The notes under the pieces are model-generated. The model was not told the DNA's origin and searched no databases. It worked only from the letters and a program-made list of their open reading frames with translations. Below are positions 1-8,463 of a DNA stretch of 64,000 nucleotides, piece after piece (position 1 is the first letter of the stretch; each line of letters begins with the position of its first letter). The stretch covers positions 937,501-1,001,500 of the forward strand of contig NW_027464604.1 in NCBI RefSeq assembly GCF_043290135.1, read 5' to 3'. Origin of the DNA: Rhipicephalus microplus (lineage: Eukaryota > Arthropoda > Arachnida > Ixodida > Ixodidae). Made by a program: the position numbers and the translations under genes.

Positions 1-389
1 GCGCTGATTTCAAGAAGCTTGTCATGCGTATCTGACATGTGCTGAATGGATTGTTCAATGCTGGTGACTGTTTGCTTTAATTCTGTAAGGTCATCGACCT
101 TAGCTGTCAAGTGCGCCAAGCATTTGTTAATTTCCGCAAGTTGCTGGCTCAAGGCTTCCGTTAAAGCTGATTGATCAGCGTTATTATTCATCTGAGTGTT
201 CCTAGATGAAGGCACACGGCAAGTCTGACATTTTAAGGCTTTCTTTGCCTCTTTCCCTTTCTTTTTATAGGTACGTTCACTTATTCCGATACATTCTCCG
301 ATGTGATAGCATTGCCGGCATTCTGCACATGTTATGACATCCTCATCTTCAGAAAAGTATTGTTTACAGGATTCACATACGTCACTCAT
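1..389 (-). CDS. LINE ORF1 protein, N-terminal part: PHD finger plus coiled coil (partial at window edge)
   Basis: ATG at 389-387, then 129 open codons to base 1 with no stop. Residues 5-57 form a C4HC3 PHD-type zinc finger: C5, C8, C21, C24, H29, C33, C54, C57. The stretch between C33 and C54 is Lys-rich. Residues about 70-129 are hydrophilic with heptad-like Leu/Ile spacing, suggesting a coiled coil. In CR1-type and related LINEs such ORF1 proteins bind the element RNA and multimerise; that role is inferred from the family. The protein is cut by the window edge, so any C-terminal domain is unseen. A host PHD protein is possible, but the 5' tandem monomer array favours a retrotransposon. Confidence 0.65.
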   Translation of the reverse strand, partial: MSDVCESCKQYFSEDEDVITCAECRQCYHIGECIGISERTYKKKGKEAKKALKCQTCRVPSSRNTQMNNNADQSALTEALSQQLAEINKCLAHLTAKVDDLTELKQTVTSIEQSIQHMSDTHDKLLEIS

Positions 390-486
390 TGCAGCACTTG
401 TCTAGTCACAAAATACAAAACTCGAGGACAGCAGTAGCGGCAGGAGCAGTTTCAAGCGATAAATAACGTACCAAAACTAACCAACC

Positions 487-1553
487 TGCGCATGGGCAAG
501 AAGACAGTTAGGACCGTGCTCCGCTGAACCGTCTGCCGCCACTGCTGCCCGAAATGTGGTTGAGTCCCACGATGCGACCGAGTATATAAAGGGCGGGGGG
601 CGTATCACCAGCTGGTCCGTCAAGTGCCCGCGCAGCGCTGTGGTGGATATGCGGATAGTACCAACTTTCCTTGGTTTCAGTTGGTCATTCCCGGGGCAAT
701 GCAGGCTGGTATGGATGCGCGGATGACGTCCACTTTGCGGGGTTTCTGCGCATGGGCAAGAAGACAGTTAGGACCGTGCTCCGCTGAACCGTCTGCCGCC
801 ACTGCTGCCCGAAATGTGGTTGAGTCCCACGATGCGACCGAGTATATAAAGGGCGGGGGGCGTATCACCAGCTGGTCCGTCAAGTGCCCGCGCAGCGCTG
901 TGGTGGATATGCGGATAGTACCAACTTTCCTTGGTTTCAGTTGGTCATTCCCGGGGCAATGCAGGCTGGTATGGATGCGCGGATGACGTCCACTTTGCGG
1001 GGTTTCTGCGCATGGGCAAGAAGACAGTTAGGACCGTGCTCCGCTGAACCGTCTGCCGCCACTGCTGCCCGAAATGTGGTTGAGTCCCACGATGCGACCG
1101 AGTATATAAAGGGCGGGGGGCGTATCACCAGCTGGTCCGTCAAGTGCCCGCGCAGCGCTGTGGTGGATATGCGGATAGTACCAACTTTCCTTGGTTTCAG
1201 TTGGTCATTCCCGGGGCAATGCAGGCTGGTATGGATGCGCGGATGACGTCCACTTTGCGGGGTTTCTGCGCATGGGCAAGAAGACAGTTAGGACCGTGCT
1301 CCGCTGAACCGTCTGCCGCCACTGCTGCCCGAAATGTGGTTGAGCCCCACGATGCGACCGAGTATATAAAGGGCGGGGGGCGTATCACCAGCTGGTCCGT
1401 CAAGTGCCCGCGCAGCGCTGTGGTGGATATGCGGATAGTACCAACTTTCCTTGGTTTCAGTTGGTCATTCCCGGGGCAATGCAGGCTGGTATGGATGCGC
1501 GGATGACGTCCACTTTGCGGGGTTTCTGCGCATGGGCAAGAAGACAGTTAGGA
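487..1553 (-). repeat. Tandem array of 260-bp promoter-like monomers (four full copies plus 27 bp)
   Basis: Copies start at 487, 747, 1007 and 1267, with a 27-bp partial at 1527. They are almost identical; one visible difference is T to C near 1345. Each unit carries an AT-rich core reading TTTATATA on the minus strand (583-590, 843-850, 1103-1110, 1363-1370) next to a G-run. On the minus strand each copy ends in ...GCGCAG, and the ORF1-proximal copy passes at that point into the unique leader of the PHD ORF1. The array is read as the 5' UTR monomers of E1. The 120- and 68-residue ORFs in each unit are repeat by-products, since 260 is not a multiple of three. Confidence 0.75.
583..590 (-). 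promoter_or_regulatory. TATA-like box in the ORF1-proximal E1 monomer
   Basis: The minus strand reads TTTATATA at 590-583, repeated every 260 bp. A TCAACC initiator-like sequence lies about 27 bp downstream (A at 561). The core is nearly palindromic, so plus-strand firing cannot be excluded from sequence; minus is preferred because ORF1 lies that way. Confidence 0.4.
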
Positions 1554-1575
1554 CCGTGCTCCTAACTGTCTTCTT
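1538..1575. repeat. 16-bp perfect inverted repeat at the outer end of the E1 array
   Basis: Arms 1538-1553 and 1560-1575 are exact reverse complements with a 6-base loop. The left arm belongs to the partial fifth monomer and the right arm copies it back. This is a fold-back junction, of the kind made by snap-back priming at the end of a reverse-transcribed copy. Confidence 0.75.
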
Positions 1576-1603
1576 CTCCTAACATGAGGTTGCCTATTCC
1601 AGC

Positions 1604-1767
1604 TGTGATGACGTATATTTGAGCAGAGAGGTCACAACGAGGTTGCAACAAAAAATGGCTGTACGGCAAGTCTGGCAAAGGCGGCACAGGCTTTCAAGCA
1701 ATCAGAGCACGGGACTTTTTGTTTTCTTCCGAAGGCGCGTACGCGTTGGTGCGTATGCTCAACTAGT
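1604..1767 (-). repeat. E2 3' LTR (164 bp)
   Basis: Homologous end to end to 17367-17530. Its minus-strand end reads ...ATCACA, and it differs from the partner by scattered substitutions, including one in the 5' terminal few bases near 1767. Confidence 0.85.
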
Positions 1768-2253
1768 CTCAGCGTAGCGTGTCAGATGATCGACACCGAC
1801 AATAATCCACCGGTTTCCAGAACCACTAAATGGGAGGGGTTCATAGAGGTCAACACCCATGCGGTCGAATGGGCGGGCCGGGCACGGGAGCGGCTGTAAC
1901 ATACCCGTAAGCTGCCGCGGAGGTGTCTTGTTCTGTTGGCAAGTGGTGCAAGACTGAACGTATTTCCGCACAAAGGGATACATTCCTCGCCAGTAATATT
2001 GTTGGCGCAGCTTTTCGTAGGTTTTAAGAACCCCTGCGTGAGCACTTTGGGGATCTGCATGGAAATTCGTGCAGATGTCAGAGCGCATATGAGTTGCGAC
2101 AGCAAGGATCCACTTCCGACTACCAGGCATGTAGTTGCCGTGGTACAGAATGTTCTCTCGTAAGGAAAAGTGGGCTGCTTGCTGGCATAGCGTTCTCGTG
2201 GAAGAGACAGCAGACGGATCGGTAAGATAGTCGACTAACAAGGCAAGGTATGG
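1759..2253 (-). pseudogene. E2 integrase fragment (zinc-binding domain and start of catalytic core)
   Basis: The frame runs from the E3 junction at 2253 into the 3' LTR. It shows the HHCC zinc-binding domain (FHADP...AHAGV...CTTCQQ) and the start of the rve core up to the first catalytic Asp (GVDLYEPLP) and HLTRYAETS, then stops abruptly at the LTR. Everything from the second catalytic Asp onward is deleted, so no functional integrase is possible. Removing E3 and one 5-bp duplication joins this frame to the pol frame near 11903-12004 without a shift (EQRKDPY, then LALLVDYL). That proves E3 is the younger insert. Confidence 0.85.
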
Positions 2254-3281
2254 TGTCACAAACCGAGCGCTCAAAAGAGCGCGCCGCCAAATTCTCGCGA
2301 CGAAGCGCCGAGAGGTCAACGATAAAAAAAAACAGCATCCAAAGACTCCCTGGGCGCGCGACCCTCTCCCCTCGGAAGCGTAGGTTCGCCAACGAACCTC
2401 CTCGCGTCGGCGGCCGAGCAAGCCCTGGAATTTTCTCGATGGAAAGGGGCGTGGTGATGCCGGGTTGCGTCATCCATCGCGGATGGCCTTCGAACCATCT
2501 CGCCCTCTCCCCAGCCTTCGCTGCATATCGCACCGATGAAATGATGAGAACTTTCTGGAATCTCGCGCGGAAGGTATTTAATCGAGCAGCCGAGATGGGA
2601 GATCAGCAGGAGAAGACGAAAGTTAGCGCCAGGGCGCGTAGGGTATTCCGCCGTGTAGTCGGCGAAGGTTTTGTCCGTAGTGACAAAGCAGGAGAAGAAG
2701 AGGATTTCCACCTGAGGGGTGACGAATCGAGCTACAGGCAAGAGTGTGTGTCTACCGCTATCGAACGAAGACGCGTGGCAACAGCTGCGAGTGTGAAGCC
2801 GACGTGTTTCCGGCGAAGAAGTTAGAAGCTTGGGGAGCGGCCAAGTGAAGAAGTGAGGTTTCCTGGAAGAGAAACTTCGGGGGCAGCGGAACGACAACAA
2901 CGCTGGACTTTGAGTGAGTGATTCTCGGAAGACAATGCGACTGCATTGTAGTGCGTATTGTTGTCTGTGTCCGTTGTTTCGAGTGTGGCTGATTGTACTG
3001 TGTAGTACGTTGTTTGATTGGTGACATATTGTATGCAACTATTGTGGAGTGTGCATACTTGTGTATTGTTTTTGATCTGCCATTGTTGAGAATATAATTT
3101 TGTTTTGTTTATCAACTCTCGGCTCTGACTTGTTCTTTGGGCCACAGCCGGCGTCTGCTGGCATGCCAAAAAGGACCACTTCTAAATTGTCCACGCTTTC
3201 GTGGTGCGGTTCGGGGGGCCGATACTTCGGCCCTTGGAGTTAGCCCGGCGATCGCCTCCCGACTTAACGGGACCCGCGACA
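2254..3281 (+). repeat. E3 5' LTR (1028 bp)
   Basis: Matches 10781-11897 along its length but lacks a segment of about 89 bp present in the 3' copy at about 11466-11552. Short ORFs inside it are present in both LTRs and are not genes. Confidence 0.9.
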
Positions 3282-3483
3282 ATTAATCTGCCGTCTGCGA
3301 CAGGACCTTTTGGTGCACAGTGTGTCCAAAGTAATGAGAAAGAGCCTCGAGTTGTTGATAGTGCTATCGGTACGATTTTGTGTGTTGCTCAGTGTTCTCG
3401 TTAACGAGTGCAGGAGAGTGTTCCGATATACTGATTTAGGCAGATATTTTTTGCACACGGCAAGGTTTTATTTGCGAGACACA
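3282..3483 (+). other. E3 untranslated leader
   Basis: About 200 bp between the 5' LTR and the gag ATG. I could not match a primer-binding site to a particular tRNA with confidence. Confidence 0.5.
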
Positions 3484-4594
3484 ATGGATCTCGAAAAGTT
3501 AGTAGCTCTTGGTGAGAAGATGGGTCTTTCTGGCGCCGAACTACGGAAGTGAATCACCCAGAAGGAAAAAGAAGAAAAAAAGAGGGCCAAAGATGAAAGG
3601 GCAGCTGAGCTAGAAAAAGAAAGGTTGGCGCTCGAAAGAGCCAAAGCTGAAAAAGAAGCTGAGTTGGAGAGAGAGAGGTTGGCAGCTGAGAGAGCCAAGG
3701 AAGAAAAAGCAGCTGAGTTGTAGAGAGAGAGGTTGGCAGCTGAGATGGCCAAGGAAGAAAAAGCAGCCGAGTTGGAGAGAGAGAGGTTGGCAGCTGAGAG
3801 AGAGAAAGAAGAAAGAGAGTCAAAGGAGCGACAGCTGAAAGAAGAAAGAGAGCAGCAATTGAAGTTGGAGCTGGAGAGAGAAAAGCTGGCAGCTGAAAGG
3901 GCGAGAGAAGAAAGAGAGACAAAGGAGCGACAGCTGAAAGAAGAAAGAGAGGAAAGGGAACGAGGGAACGGCAGTGGCAGCACGAGATGGAACTCGAGCG
4001 GCTCTGTTTGCAACAGCAAAGTGAAACTCGCGTCCAAGCTAGAGTTGAAAGCAGCGAACGGGAAGATCATTGCTTCCGCTTGAACCCAAGCAAGCTGCTC
4101 GTAGCGTTTGATGAAAGGAAGGACGACCTTGACGAGTACCTTCACAGATTTTAGACGATTGCAAAGAGCCAGAACTGGCCGGAACATCAATGGGCAACTG
4201 CTTTGAGTACTTGCTTGAGTGGTGAAGCGCTCAGTGTGTACGGTAGGCTGACGCCGACCGATGCAGCCAACTATGCAAAGGTGAAAGCTGTTTTGCTGAA
4301 GCGATTTAGATTTACTGTGGAAGGATTCCGGGACAGATTTCTGACAGGAAAGCCAGCTGTGGTGAGACGGCTGTGATGTACGCCACCCGACTTTGCCATT
4401 ATTTCGACAGATAGATTGAACTTTCAGGGACAGCGCAGGAGTACGATGAGCTTAGAGAGCTCCTTATTAGAGAGCAATTTCTCACTAGTTGCCACGCAAG
4501 CCTGTCGCTGTACTTGAAAGAGAGGAAGGCTGAGTCACTTGAAGGCATGCTTGAATTGGCTGATCAATTCTTGGAAGCGCAAGGTGGAACTAAT
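3484..4594 (+). pseudogene. E3 gag, N-terminal part (coiled coil and capsid/SCAN-like region), broken
   Basis: The protein starts MDLEKLVALGEKMGLSGAEL at 3484. A long Glu/Lys/Arg-rich coiled coil follows (repeats of the type ERLAAER...KEEKAAEL), then a capsid-like region including LSGEALSVYGRL and, near 4430-4590, a SCAN-like stretch (YDELRELLIREQF...LYLKERKAESLEGML...QFLEAQ). In-frame stops at 3550-3552 (TGA) and 3721-3723 (TAG), a shift near 3965, a stop near 4153 and further shifts around 4370 make it dead. Gag would form the particle shell. The sequence runs straight into the E4 insertion after codon aat at 4592-4594 and resumes at 9035. Confidence 0.8.
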
Positions 4595-4842
4595 TTATTT
4601 ATTTATTTATTTCATCAGACTGCGGGCCGAGTGCCGGCCCAAAGCAGGAGGGGCATACATATCACCGACATCAACGTGAACAAGCGTATCCAGAATTTAC
4701 ACACTAAAAAAAAGGTTGAATAGACAGACGAACAATTGCATGTGCAAGCGGCACTACAATAACACGTTAATAGGTAAGGTTACAAAGTGGACGCAAATGA
4801 AAAGGCGCATAAAACAACCAACACATCAAAAAAAAACTGGAA
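4595..4842 (-). other. E4 3' UTR and (AAAT)n tail
   Basis: Non-coding stretch after the ORF2 stop. It includes a GC-rich hairpin-like segment near 4620-4650 (gcgggccg / cggccc) and ends in about five ATTT units on the plus strand, the usual site of target-primed reverse transcription. Confidence 0.65.
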
Positions 4843-7590
4843 TCATATATTCACTAACAAATATTCCTCTAGACAGTGAGGAAAATCGTGTGCTTGAACG
4901 ACGAACTCTGGTAGACTATTCCATTCCGATATAGTTCTCGGAAAAAAACTATTATAAAAAGCATCAGTACAAGCAAATATAGGCTTCAATGCATGGGTCG
5001 ACGTGTGACGCGTTCTTCTTGATGTCAACTGCCCTAGAAATGACGGTGGCGTTATATTCATCCTTTTGCACAGAATGCTCTGCAGGAAAAATAAACGTGC
5101 TATCTTCCTACGTGTTTCCAGGGGCGTAATCTGATTATTCTGCATTAGCTCTGAGATAGCCTCGTGTCTCCTATACTTACCAAAAATAAAGCGAACTGCT
5201 TTCCTTTGAATTCTCTCGAGCAGGTGAATGTCTTTTTTTGTATATGGGTCCCAAAGCGCACATGCGTATTCCAGTTTTGGCCTTACTAACGCTAAGTACG
5301 CCAAAAGCTTGATATTAGAAGGCGTGTCCTTAATTTTGCGTCTAAGAACGCATAGTTTACGAAACGCCGAAGAGCTAATATCTGTTATATGAGCCGTCCA
5401 CGTTAAATCGTTGGTCAGTGTGACGCCTAAATACCGGTATTGCGTAACCTGCGGAATCACTGACTGATTTAGGCGGTATTCGAATACGCTTGGTTGCTGT
5501 TTTCTTGAGATGCGGAGTAGCACTGACTTTGAAGCATTTAATTGCATTTTAGAGTCCCCACACCACTGATCTATTTTCAACAGTGATTTCTGGAGAACTT
5601 CGTGATCGTTAATTGAATTTATTTCTTTGAATATAATGCAGTCATCTGCAAATAACCTTATGCTAACTGATTCCGGTAATATTTTTGTTATGTCGTTTAT
5701 GAAAATAATAAATAGCAACGGACCGAGCACACTATCCTGTGGTACTCCAGACAGAACTGCCAAGGTAGGTGATAAACAGCCATTTATGTCTACAAATTGT
5801 GATCTTTTTCGCAGATATGCAGTAATCCAATTAACAAGGTATTGAGGAAGCCCAAGAACACTTAGTTTGTGAAGCAACTTCGCATGTGAAACTTTATCGA
5901 ATGCCTTACAGAAATCTAGTAGGAGCACATCTACCTGTCCATATCTGTCTAGTATTGCTGCGAATTCGTGGACTGTAGTTACGAGCTGAGTAACAGTCGA
6001 CATTCCTCGCCTAAAACCGTGCTGATGCTGAGACAGAATGTTATTCATTGTTAAAAAATCAAGAATTTTACCGGCTACAATGTGCTCAAGAAAGTTGCAT
6101 GATGTACATGTGACAGACACTGGTCGATAGTTTCCTACAATGCATTTGTCACCTTTTTTGTGGATAGGCACTACTCTGGCATTGTGCCAATCCTCTGGTA
6201 CATCCCCAGACTGTAATGACACTTGGAATATTCTCGTCATGTATTCTGCTATTTGATCAGCATAACGGTTTAGAAATACATTAGAAAGACCATCTGGTCC
6301 AGCACTTTTTCTAATTTTTAGATTACGTAGCATTTTCAGAACACCCTCCACCGACACCACGGGAACATCTCCGATAGAAGAATTGGACACAGATGTCGCT
6401 GTAGTGTCGCTATCGTTAATAAATACGCTCTGAAAATATTCGTTAAAGCACTTGGCTATTACCGCCTCATCCGTCACTAGTTCTCCATCAAGTTTAACTT
6501 CTTTTATGCAATCTTTACGGTTGGAAAGAAAACGCCAGAACTTCTGTGGATCGTTCTTAATGTACTCTGGGAGTGTGGTCTTGAAATACTTTCCCTTTGC
6601 TAGGGCAATCTTAGCGGTTAAGGAATGTTTAAGCTCTCGAAATGTTTGTGTTCCGGTCTTATGCTGCTTACAGAGTATTTTTAATTTTCGTTTGATCTGA
6701 ATGATCTCGCGGCTGATCCAAGGGTTGCGACGCCCTTTTCTGACTCTTTTCATGGGTACAAAGTGTTCCGTACAATGATTTACAACTTCCTTAAACCTCT
6801 TCCACAAAAAATGAACATCTTCAAAGTCATGGTATACTAATTTTCTTTCCATATAATCAATAATACTTTCATCATCAGCACGTACATAGTCACGTATGTA
6901 CGCTAATGAGGCAATTCTAGCACTAGCAGCATGTGGAGCACTCCAGGAAAATAACAGTAACCTATGGTCTGAAATGCCGGGCTCTATAGTAAGTGTTCCG
7001 TTTGAAAACTTTTGACTAATAAAGAAAAGATCTAGTACTGCGTTTTCTCGAGTTGGTTCCTGTGCAACTTGGTCGAGGTTCATTGCTAAAAGTATATCTA
7101 ATACAACATTGCAGGTTGCATATTTTTCCGATCTAAATTGCTTCCAATCTATGTCGGGCAGATTAAAATCACCAGTAATAATAACATTACGATTTCGATG
7201 CGGCAACAGGAAATCATACAATTCTTCAAGATACGAATCAGCGGCATCAGGTGGCCGATATACTGCGCAAAGCAGGAATGTAAAACCCAATATTTTTACA
7301 TTTAAAAATAAACTTTCATGGTTTGGAATCTGGTCCATAAAAGTAACAGCTATATTTTCTTTCGCTACAACCGCAACACCACCACCTCTTGAAACTCGAT
7401 CTCGTCTGTACAACTTGTAACCTGGTGGTACAATTTCGTCACTACTTATTTTGTCTGAAAGCCACGTTTCAGAGATTACAACAAGTTGTGCATTGTAACT
7501 AAGCAGCAGCAGTTCTAGTTCATCTATTTTATTTACAATACTTCTTGCATTCAGAGAGAGGATGCGCAGTTGCTGTGGCACCTGGCATAG
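4843..7590 (-). CDS. E4 ORF2: AP endonuclease plus reverse transcriptase
   Basis: 912 residues counted from the GTG codon at 7581-7579; the open frame begins at 7590. Endonuclease (about 5-215): LNARS at 10-14, SETW with E38, GDFN at 137-140, SDH at 204-206. RT (about 420-690): NYRPVSV, LLLDFCKAFD with catalytic D556, then F644-A-D-D647, the catalytic pair. The C-terminal region is the conserved YLGVTL...LEYACALWDP...ERIQRKAVRFI type of Jockey/CR1-group LINEs, with no RNase H. The usual SGVPQGS box reads QDS here (D616), a likely damaging change. No AUG occurs before residue 82, inside the endonuclease, so translation would need readthrough of the ORF1 UAG, a GUG start, or a lost start codon. 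The enzyme nicks target DNA and copies the element RNA. Confidence 0.88.
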   Translation of the reverse strand, partial: LCQVPQQLRILSLNARSIVNKIDELELLLLSYNAQLVVISETWLSDKISSDEIVPPGYKLYRRDRVSRGGGVAVVAKENIAVTFMDQIPNHESLFLNVKILGFTFLLCAVYRPPDAADSYLEELYDFLLPHRNRNVIITGDFNLPDIDWKQFRSEKYATCNVVLDILLAMNLDQVAQEPTRENAVLDLFFISQKFSNGTLTIEPGISDHRLLLFSWSAPHAASARIASLAYIRDYVRADDESIIDYMERKLVYHDFEDVHFLWKRFKEVVNHCTEHFVPMKRVRKGRRNPWISREIIQIKRKLKILCKQHKTGTQTFRELKHSLTAKIALAKGKYFKTTLPEYIKNDPQKFWRFLSNRKDCIKEVKLDGELVTDEAVIAKCFNEYFQSVFINDSDTTATSVSNSSIGDVPVVSVEGVLKMLRNLKIRKSAGPDGLSNVFLNRYADQIAEYMTRIFQVSLQSGDVPEDWHNARVVPIHKKGDKCIVGNYRPVSVTCTSCNFLEHIVAGKILDFLTMNNILSQHQHGFRRGMSTVTQLVTTVHEFAAILDRYGQVDVLLLDFCKAFDKVSHAKLLHKLSVLGLPQYLVNWITAYLRKRSQFVDINGCLSPTLAVLSGVPQDSVLGPLLFIIFINDITKILPESVSIRLFADDCIIFKEINSINDHEVLQKSLLKIDQWCGDSKMQLNASKSVLLRISRKQQPSVFEYRLNQSVIPQVTQYRYLGVTLTNDLTWTAHITDISSSAFRKLCVLRRKIKDTPSNIKLLAYLALVRPKLEYACALWDPYTKKDIHLLERIQRKAVRFIFGKYRRHEAISELMQNNQITPLETRRKIARLFFLQSILCKRMNITPPSFLGQLTSRRTRHTSTHALKPIFACTDAFYNSFFPRTISEWNSLPEFVVQAHDFPHCLEEYLLVNI

Positions 7591-8160
7591 CTATCTGTCA
7601 TCCTGTACATCAGCCATTTGCTTTAACAAAACACGTCCGTTTGAGGCATCGCTCCAGACATAGAATGAATTATCAATACGCAGCCTGTCGTTCACTAAGG
7701 AAACCTTCTTTCCGTTCTCTTTATCTGTTTTAGCACTTTGCCACAAGCTCTTTCGTTTCCTTCGTGTTTCAACAGAGAAGTCGTTTTGAAGGAATATACG
7801 ACTTCCTTTCAACTTCCCTGATTTACGTAAGACTTCTTGTTTTTCCAAGTAATTTTGAAAGTACAAGGTGACTGGACGGTTTGATGACGCCTTTCCTAGT
7901 CTATGTATTCGCGCGACAGACGAACAGCAAACCCCAAGCTTGTCTTCAATTATTTCCTTAATAACTTTCTGCCTGAGCGTCTCGGGTGTTTCGTCTTTGG
8001 TTTCTTTAATTCCAAACACTACAAGATTAGATCTTCTACTCCGGTCTTCCAGTTCCACCAACTTTTTTTGGTGCGCTCTCATAGTTTCTTGAATTTCCCC
8101 TAGTTTTACATTGGAGCTAGCCATAGCATTAGTCTTCTTTGTTACTTCCTTAATTTCTTT
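7591..8160 (-). pseudogene. E4 ORF1, C-terminal part: RNA-binding (RRM-like) domain
   Basis: Same frame as the 2A-leader segment, split from it by a single TAA at 8163-8161. Contents: a coiled-coil end (QETMRAHQKKLVELEDRSRR), then SNLVVFGIKE, which is typical of the ORF1 RRM of CR1/L1-type elements, then RIHRLGK...RPVTLYFQN and KGSRIFLQNDFS. It ends in TAG at 7593-7591. This part should bind element RNA and act as a chaperone. One substitution explains the break, so ORF1 was recently continuous. Confidence 0.75.
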
Positions 8161-8463
8161 TTACACTTGCGACATTCTGTCCGTCAAGGACTCTATGTTT
8201 TTATCAGTTTCATCTAGTCTTTTTATGACGTCAGCCAAGTCGTTTCGTATAGCCTTCTGTCCGTCTATAAGCGTTTGAAGCATCTTAGCGACATCAGGAC
8301 CAGGGTTTTCTTCAACGTCCCTGCAGAGCAAAAGTTCACAGACATGAAAACACTGCAATAAAATTCTCAGAAGTCTATGTGGGCACGGCACAATCAAAAT
8401 GCATCGATCGTCACTCTTGTATGAACAGTAATAACTAACCTGAAAGCACAATAAAGAACGCAT
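8161..8463 (-). CDS. E4 ORF1, N-terminal part: hydrophobic leader, 2A peptide, coiled coil
   Basis: The likely start is the ATG at 8463-8461, 39 nt downstream of the proximal predicted transcription start (8502). The leader MRSLLCF... is 56 residues long, rich in Leu/Cys, and ends CRDVEENPGP. Coiled-coil sequence follows (LIDGQKAIRNDLADVIKRL) up to the TAA at 8163-8161. The frame is open upstream to 8544, but that extension lies partly above the predicted start site. By 2A function, the ribosome would release the leader after Gly and continue from Pro. N-terminal 2A and signal-like leaders are known in some non-LTR retrotransposon ORF1s (sea urchin and trypanosomatid examples). Confidence 0.8.
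   Translation of the reverse strand: MRSLLCFQVSYYCSYKSDDRCILIVPCPHRLLRILLQCFHVCELLLCRDVEENPGPDVAKMLQTLIDGQKAIRNDLADVIKRLDETDKNIESLTDRMSQV
8296..8319 (-). other. 2A ribosome-skipping motif DVEENPGP
   Basis: Minus-strand codons give D-V-E-E-N-P-G-P, an exact match to the D(V/I)ExNPGP consensus, preceded by the hydrophobic stretch CELLLCR as in active 2A peptides. It sits at residues 49-56 of ORF1 counted from the ATG at 8463. Confidence 0.88.

Larger units (their letters stand above)
1..1575 (-). mobile_element. E1: 5' end of a non-LTR retrotransposon with PHD-finger ORF1
   Basis: Seen: a minus-strand ORF open at the left edge (from 389) is preceded on that strand by about 97 bp of leader (390-486) and then by a 260-bp tandem array (487-1553). 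An ORF1 with a zinc finger and coiled coil plus 5' tandem monomers is a LINE-type arrangement. The rest of ORF1, ORF2 and the 3' end lie outside the window. The upstream end is marked by a 16-bp hairpin (1538-1575). E2 is inserted just beyond it at 1604. Assignment to a LINE rests on ORF1 architecture, because no reverse transcriptase is visible here. Confidence 0.6.

Noticed and set aside
624..1506. Three identical 120-residue ORFs as a gene family
   Set aside because: They repeat with the 260-bp monomers and have no recognisable domain.
487..1553. CRISPR array
   Set aside because: Repeats are contiguous 260-bp units with no spacers, in a eukaryotic TE context.
2250..3169. Long ORFs on both strands in the E3 LTRs
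   Set aside because: Low stop density in GC-rich LTR sequence; present in both LTRs without conserved domains.
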